From Bryobacterales bacterium (GTDB lineage: Bacteria; Acidobacteriota; Terriglobia; Bryobacterales; Bryobacteraceae), in contig PKZC01000453.1 of assembly GCA_003132905.1 (NCBI GenBank), forward strand, positions 21,446-48,253: a DNA stretch of 26,808 nt, read 5' to 3'. The notes below the pieces were generated by a model that did no database searches, had not been told where the DNA came from, and saw only the letters and a program-made list of their open reading frames with translations. Position numbers and translations under genes: made by a program. Shown in pieces: positions 22,971-26,808 of the stretch. The stretch's first letter is position 1; each line of letters begins with the position of its first letter.

Positions 22971-24596
22971 GGAATACGGTTCGAGTGTGGGGTGAGGGCC
23001 ATCGGGTTGGACCATCCAGACTTTGCGGCCACGGTAATACTCGAATAGGGGACGATCGGCCTCAGGGCCGAAATCGAAGGCCCAGACAATTTTTTGTTTG
23101 TCGATGTCTGGAGTGTTGTAGACGATTTCATCGGCGACATCGTGGTTGTCGGCGTAATGAACGAGGACGAGTTGCATTCCTGGTTCGTTGCCTAGTTTCG
23201 CAATCACTTCACGTCGGAAGTCGATAGCAGTGGGATTTTTAATTAGGGTGCGGTCGCGGAGCGTCAGCACGGTATCAAAAAAGAATAGAATGCCCGCAAG
23301 CGCAATCACCGAGGCGACCAAGACCCGACCAGTATCGTGCTGGCCAAGCCTGACGCAGCGGAGGAGCCGTAACCCGGCCAAGGATACGACGAAGATCGTA
23401 CCGACCGCCGGCGCCAGATAGTGGGGATAGATATACCTGTTCAGTAAAATCGCGGAAAAGAATAGGACGAGAACCCCGAGCGCAAGGCGCACCCAGGGTG
23501 TGCCAACCAGAGGTAAGGCGCAAGCGAACAGGAAAAGCAGCGTCAAGCCAGCGCCATCTCCTCCCAACTCACGAATTCTTTTGTAGAGCCGGAAAATCAA
23601 GATCGTGGGATTATGTCGGACTTGGTTGTAAAAGGCCACGTCCATGGACTCCCAGAATACGCGCATTGAGGCATCGCGATATTCCCCATGCTGCGATTCA
23701 TACCGTGGCATAATCCAAAAAATGGGTGCCGCGCTGTAGCGCTGCTGGTTTAGTGAGTACGCCAGCCTAGTAGGGCTGCCCGCAGACCTGAGATTGTAAT
23801 ACCCCATCGCAGTCAAGGTAGCCAGCAAAATGAGAGCGGCCGGCAGGACAACGGCTGGACGAAACCACACACTGAAACGGCTGCGTGTCCACCAAAGCAG
23901 AGCTGCGAAAGTTAGAACAACTATTACAAGCCCCTCAAATGGGCGGCTATTCGCCAGAATCCCTATTCCAGCCGCAGCAACATAGGCAGCCGAAGCCTTG
24001 CCTCGACGTGCCAATCGGGGGAGCGATCCGAAAACCAGAGCCCCTCCCATGGCCGCCACTGCGCCCCCCCAGTAGCTGTCCATCCAATAGTGTGTTGCGC
24101 CGAAAACGAGGACTGCGATAAGGCCGCCGAGCAGAGCGTACTTGGGTGGCATCCAACCCTGCAGCATCCAGCAGATACATCCGCACATCAAAGCGACGCT
24201 GATCAGTACGCCGTACCAGGGATGGCCGAACAGGCGGATTCCCAAGGCCAGAAATGTGGACTGTGCTGGCGGATACTTGCTGACGTAGGTTGGCTGCATG
24301 TTGATGTGGTAAGTTTCGAAGAAACGCCACATCGGATGCGTGGGAGTAGCCAGACGTCCCTCAGCGAACGTTTCCGCACCGAAAATATACGCAAATTCAT
24401 CATGAATCCGTGGTTCGGGTTTAGGATCCACGCGGAGGAGAGCTAGCCGCAAGACTAGGCATAGTCCGACGATCAGCAGACAACTAAAAAGGCGTCTGCG
24501 GGCGATTTTTGTCCAAGCTGACTCAATTAATTTCAGAAGATTTACGGCACGGGATGCCGCCGTAGGAACCGCGGTGCTGCTGGCCAAGCTTCCCAT
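22968..24596 (-). CDS. GT-C-like multi-membrane protein (GT39-related)
   Basis: With ATG at 24596 the protein has 542 residues. The frame stays open to 24854, but those codons overlap the upstream methyltransferase gene; 24596 leaves a 44-nt gap. A first helix at about 36-55 is followed by EPRIHDEFAYIFGAETFAEG (61-80), a D-E pair in the first periplasmic loop, and THPMW...YVSKYPPAQS (86-113). HDEFAY and KYPP together mark a family of GT-C-like proteins related to GT39/ArnT. About ten more helices follow, then a soluble tail of roughly 80 residues. It is last in the - strand operon, after a polyprenol-phosphate GT2 that could supply its lipid-linked donor. No Shine-Dalgarno motif is clear. Confidence 0.68.
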   Translation of the reverse strand: MGSLASSTAVPTAASRAVNLLKLIESAWTKIARRRLFSCLLIVGLCLVLRLALLRVDPKPEPRIHDEFAYIFGAETFAEGRLATPTHPMWRFFETYHINMQPTYVSKYPPAQSTFLALGIRLFGHPWYGVLISVALMCGCICWMLQGWMPPKYALLGGLIAVLVFGATHYWMDSYWGGAVAAMGGALVFGSLPRLARRGKASAAYVAAAGIGILANSRPFEGLVIVVLTFAALLWWTRSRFSVWFRPAVVLPAALILLATLTAMGYYNLRSAGSPTRLAYSLNQQRYSAAPIFWIMPRYESQHGEYRDASMRVFWESMDVAFYNQVRHNPTILIFRLYKRIRELGGDGAGLTLLFLFACALPLVGTPWVRLALGVLVLFFSAILLNRYIYPHYLAPAVGTIFVVSLAGLRLLRCVRLGQHDTGRVLVASVIALAGILFFFDTVLTLRDRTLIKNPTAIDFRREVIAKLGNEPGMQLVLVHYADNHDVADEIVYNTPDIDKQKIVWAFDFGPEADRPLFEYYRGRKVWMVQPDGPHPTLEPYS

Positions 24597-24640
24597 CGGA
24601 ATCAGGATAACACTGCCTTCCGCGCCAACGGATGCTGACT

Positions 24641-25323
24641 TTAAACCGTCAGAGGCGGAGCTCCCCCAATCCGGCTTTCCGATTTTTCCGCGATTAAAAC
24701 CAGACACTCGCCCCACCAGATTGGACGATCGAACCTCTTCAATAGCGGCACGAGTGGCGCTGGCGTGTTGTTTTGCGAAATCATCCCGGTGGTCAGAGCC
24801 GCGACTACCAGAAGGCCACAGCGCGCAACCTCGGCATGCAACCTCGACATGCACGATTTCAGGCCACCTCTTTCCGACCGGACTACAAGAGCGAAGCCCA
24901 ACATCAAAGGGTTATAACGGTTCGGCTCCAGCAAAACGACGTATCGGCTACTGGTGCGCGCCATCTCCGCTATCACGCGTTCGCGTTCAGGTACATGGTG
25001 AAGCACATTCGCTTCGAACACGACTTCGAAGCTCCGATCCGGAAAAGGAAGCGAGGTCGCATCCCCACAGACTAAGAGTGAATGCGAATTCTGTCCGAGC
25101 AGATGACGCGAGTAATCGAGACCGGTGACGCGGGCGCCGGCATTCGCAAACTTCAGCGTGAAGATACTGTTCCCACATCCCACGTCCAATACCCGACCTC
25201 CCAAAGGAACATGTTGCCTTATGAACTCAACCTTGGGGTCTGCATATGCGCCAACTACGGATGCATCGGATCGCGATAAGTAACCTGGTCGAAATACTCC
25301 TCTTGTAGCGCAGCGTCGTTCAT
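24641..25323 (-). CDS. SAM-dependent methyltransferase with N-terminal frameshift
   Basis: The body is a class I methyltransferase: VEFIRQHVPLGGRVLDVGCG contains motif I, followed by GLDYSRHLL, a GDATSLPFPDRSFEVVF segment, ANVLHHVPERE and LLEPNRYNPLM. The conserved N-terminus, MNDAALQEEYFDQVTYRDPM then HP, reads from ATG 25323 (with AGGAG upstream) but hits TAG at 25257-25255. The next residues, VVGAYADPK, continue one frame over. One missing G at about 25258-25260 explains both. Without the shift, the only long frame opens at TTG 25381, overlapping the GT2 stop, and gives an unrelated N-terminus of about 40 residues. Either a real mutation or a sequencing indel. Likely substrate: a sugar or lipid of the same pathway. 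Confidence 0.75.
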
Positions 25324-25330
25324 AGGGATT

Positions 25331-25338
25331 CTTCTCCT
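25331..25338 (-). promoter_or_regulatory. Shine-Dalgarno supporting ATG 25323
   Basis: AGGAGAAG on the - strand lies upstream of ATG 25323, with the AGGAG core 10 nt away. It supports 25323 as the ancestral start of the methyltransferase rather than the TTG at 25381. Confidence 0.5.
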
Positions 25339-25377
25339 GATACCGTCGGTTACCCCTGCCGCTGGGGAAGACACTGA

Positions 25378-26646
25378 TCAAACAGCTGTGCCGGCATTTT
25401 TGTCAGCATGCAGTTCAATAGGCGCTGAGATATTGTGCGATCGCACGAAGGAGGTCCCAGGCGTTTGGTTTTTCAGATACTCCACCCGGCTGCCCACCAA
25501 ATCCAGCACGTAATCGATGATGCGCGTTATGGACAGAATAATCGCCGCCGCGAAGCAGAACGACATCACAACATACCTGGACCAGTGCTCATAGGTCATC
25601 CCCGTCTCGATGCGATTGAGAAGACTTGTCAGCACCAATGAGCCGCCCACTAAACAGAAGCCAATCGGTACCGTCCAGAACCAGCGCGTTTGAAAGAGCC
25701 ACGCGCTCAGACGACTCTTTGCACCGGCCGACTCATCGCCCAGAGAAATCGCTGTCATGCGACTGGTGAGGTAACTTGCGCACAAACAAAGACACGCTGT
25801 AATGCCGGAAAGGTCGCTCACCAGAAAACGGTAGATCATCCAGTCGGCCACCGAGCGATTCCGCAAGTAGTAGATGATAGGGGAACACATCAGCGCTGCC
25901 GCGAACAGCGCAAAAATTATGGCTAACAGACCGAGCGGACGCGAGGGACGGTAAAGGAATGCGGCTTCAACGATCACTTTGAGAAAACGCAGGCCGTCTT
26001 TGGCGACGCTGAGCTTCGATTCCCCGGCTCGCTCATGGTACGGCATATCCACTTCCACGATTCGGGTGCCCTCACTCAGCATCGCCCGCGCGCTCATCGC
26101 AGGCGTGAAGTGCAACCAATCCGGCAGTGGATACAGACGGCCCAAGATGGACCGTCTCACAACGCGCATGCCACTGGCCGTGTCGCGCACGGATGTAGAG
26201 GAAAAGACACTCAAGATAGTGGCAAAAATGAAATTGCCGACTCTGCGGATCGGCGGCATCTGGCTGTTCGCGTTCAAACGGCAGCCCAAAACCACATCCG
26301 CACCCTCGGCCACCGCGGTCTTACACAACGTCGCGAAAAACTTCGGCTCGCAGGTTCCGTCGGCATCCAGAAATCCGAGCAGATCCGCGTCGGACTGTCG
26401 CCATGCTTCTTTGATGGCCGCGCCGTATCCCTTATTTTGCGGAAAGATGATGAGATGGATCGAATCCGTATATCGGCTGGCTCGCTCCACCGTGCGGTCG
26501 GTGGAACCGTCACTGACTACGGTGATTGCCACCTCCGTTATCGGTGAATTGGCGCAAATAGACTCGCGCGCCTGGAGAGTTCTCTCGATGATAGATTCGA
26601 TGCTTTCTTCTTCGTTGAGCGCCGGTATCGCGATTAACAGTTTCAT
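25378..26646 (-). CDS. GT2 glycosyltransferase with C-terminal membrane helices
   Basis: A 422-residue protein. The GT-A domain has [14 protein letters not shown] (3-16), [12 protein letters not shown] (43-54), [14 protein letters not shown] (69-82) and the metal-binding DAD in [11 protein letters not shown] (91-101), then a DPM1-like VLGCRLN segment. After about residue 235 come four or so hydrophobic helices, giving the DPM1/ArnC/GtrB-like layout of enzymes that load a sugar onto polyprenyl phosphate at the cytosolic face. The ATG overlaps the stop of the upstream epimerase gene (ATGA), and its own stop overlaps the TTG of the next frame. It could supply polyprenyl-phosphate sugar to the GT-C-like protein at 22968. 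Confidence 0.83.
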   Translation of the reverse strand: MKLLIAIPALNEEESIESIIERTLQARESICANSPITEVAITVVSDGSTDRTVERASRYTDSIHLIIFPQNKGYGAAIKEAWRQSDADLLGFLDADGTCEPKFFATLCKTAVAEGADVVLGCRLNANSQMPPIRRVGNFIFATILSVFSSTSVRDTASGMRVVRRSILGRLYPLPDWLHFTPAMSARAMLSEGTRIVEVDMPYHERAGESKLSVAKDGLRFLKVIVEAAFLYRPSRPLGLLAIIFALFAAALMCSPIIYYLRNRSVADWMIYRFLVSDLSGITACLCLCASYLTSRMTAISLGDESAGAKSRLSAWLFQTRWFWTVPIGFCLVGGSLVLTSLLNRIETGMTYEHWSRYVVMSFCFAAAIILSITRIIDYVLDLVGSRVEYLKNQTPGTSFVRSHNISAPIELHADKNAGTAV

Positions 26647-26808
26647 GAGCTACCCCTGGCTGACGTCTTTGCCTTGGTGTGCCAGTCCCAGGCCGTCTGC
26701 ACGATGAGATCCAAGTCGGAATAGCGGGGCTGCCACGCCAGCCGTCGCAGCGCTTCCTGGGCGTCGGCTACCAGCTCGGCCGGATCGCCGGCTCGCCGCG
26801 GGAGATCC
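26643..26808 (-). CDS. 3' end of NAD-dependent epimerase (GalE-type), partial
   Basis: The - strand frame entering from the right edge gives 54 residues to TGA at 26643. It includes [20 protein letters not shown], followed by [20 protein letters not shown]. The order R-R-x-GDPA-x-L-VAD-x2-A, L-x-W-x-P, DL-x2-I-x2-TAW-x-W is the C-terminal signature of UDP-glucose/UDP-GlcNAc 4-epimerases. The NAD-binding and catalytic parts lie outside the window. The stop overlaps the ATG of the GT2 gene, so both are in one operon. Likely role: interconversion of UDP-hexoses for the transferases downstream. I do not assign galE firmly because related 4-epimerases share this tail. Confidence 0.75.
   Translation of the reverse strand, partial: DLPRRAGDPAELVADAQEALRRLAWQPRYSDLDLIVQTAWDWHTKAKTSARGSS

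Noticed and set aside
24597..24854. N-terminal extension of the GT-C-like protein to 24854
   Set aside because: Overlaps the 3' end of the upstream methyltransferase and encodes polar sequence before the MGSLASS start; 24596 leaves a sensible 44-nt gap.

Overview
The window reads as a surface-polysaccharide (O-antigen, capsule or exopolysaccharide type) biosynthesis region of a free-living Gram-negative-like bacterium with moderately high GC by eye. The families present (multi-membrane proteins with HDEFAY and KYPP motifs, GT2-methyltransferase fusions, many GT4 enzymes) resemble what is common in Acidobacteriota. That placement is inference, because there is no rRNA or other phylogenetic marker here.

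Region 1 (2-18475, all + strand) is one long, tightly packed gene train. Most junctions overlap by 1-14 nt (ATGA, TAATG or TTGA type), which suggests translational coupling. In order: the 3' part of a GT-C type membrane protein, GT4, O-antigen polymerase/ligase-like protein, methyltransferase, three glycosyltransferases, a methyltransferase broken by a frameshift, GT4, GDP-mannose 4,6-dehydratase, GT4 with a fused epimerase-like leader, GT2-methyltransferase fusion, GT-C type membrane protein, YdcF-family protein, Wzx-type flippase, and a methyltransferase-like protein. Together these give a sugar-nucleotide branch (GDP-4-keto-6-deoxymannose), six cytosolic GT-B enzymes and one GT2 domain to build a lipid-linked repeat, Wzx to flip it, a Wzy/WaaL-like protein to polymerise or ligate it, and several methyltransferases to decorate it.

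Region 2 (18476-22967) looks more like an accessory patch. It holds two isolated, divergently transcribed multi-membrane GT-C-like genes (19018-20592 on -, 20971-22266 on +) separated by long non-coding stretches. It also holds an inverted repeat, a possible 59-residue membrane peptide, and an unusual tandem-repeat array just before the + strand gene.

Region 3 (22968-26808, - strand) is a second operon entering from the right edge: 3' end of a GalE-type epimerase, polyprenol-phosphate GT2 with C-terminal membrane helices, a SAM methyltransferase with a one-base frameshift near its start, and a GT-C-like membrane protein.

The main departures from an ordinary glycan locus are three damaged or rebuilt genes: the split methyltransferase at 7906-8771, the frameshifted methyltransferase at 24641-25323, and the GT4 at 11044 that begins with the first 15 residues of an epimerase. 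They suggest a locus under active remodelling. I did not find a CRISPR array, tRNA, rRNA, intact insertion sequence or defence system.
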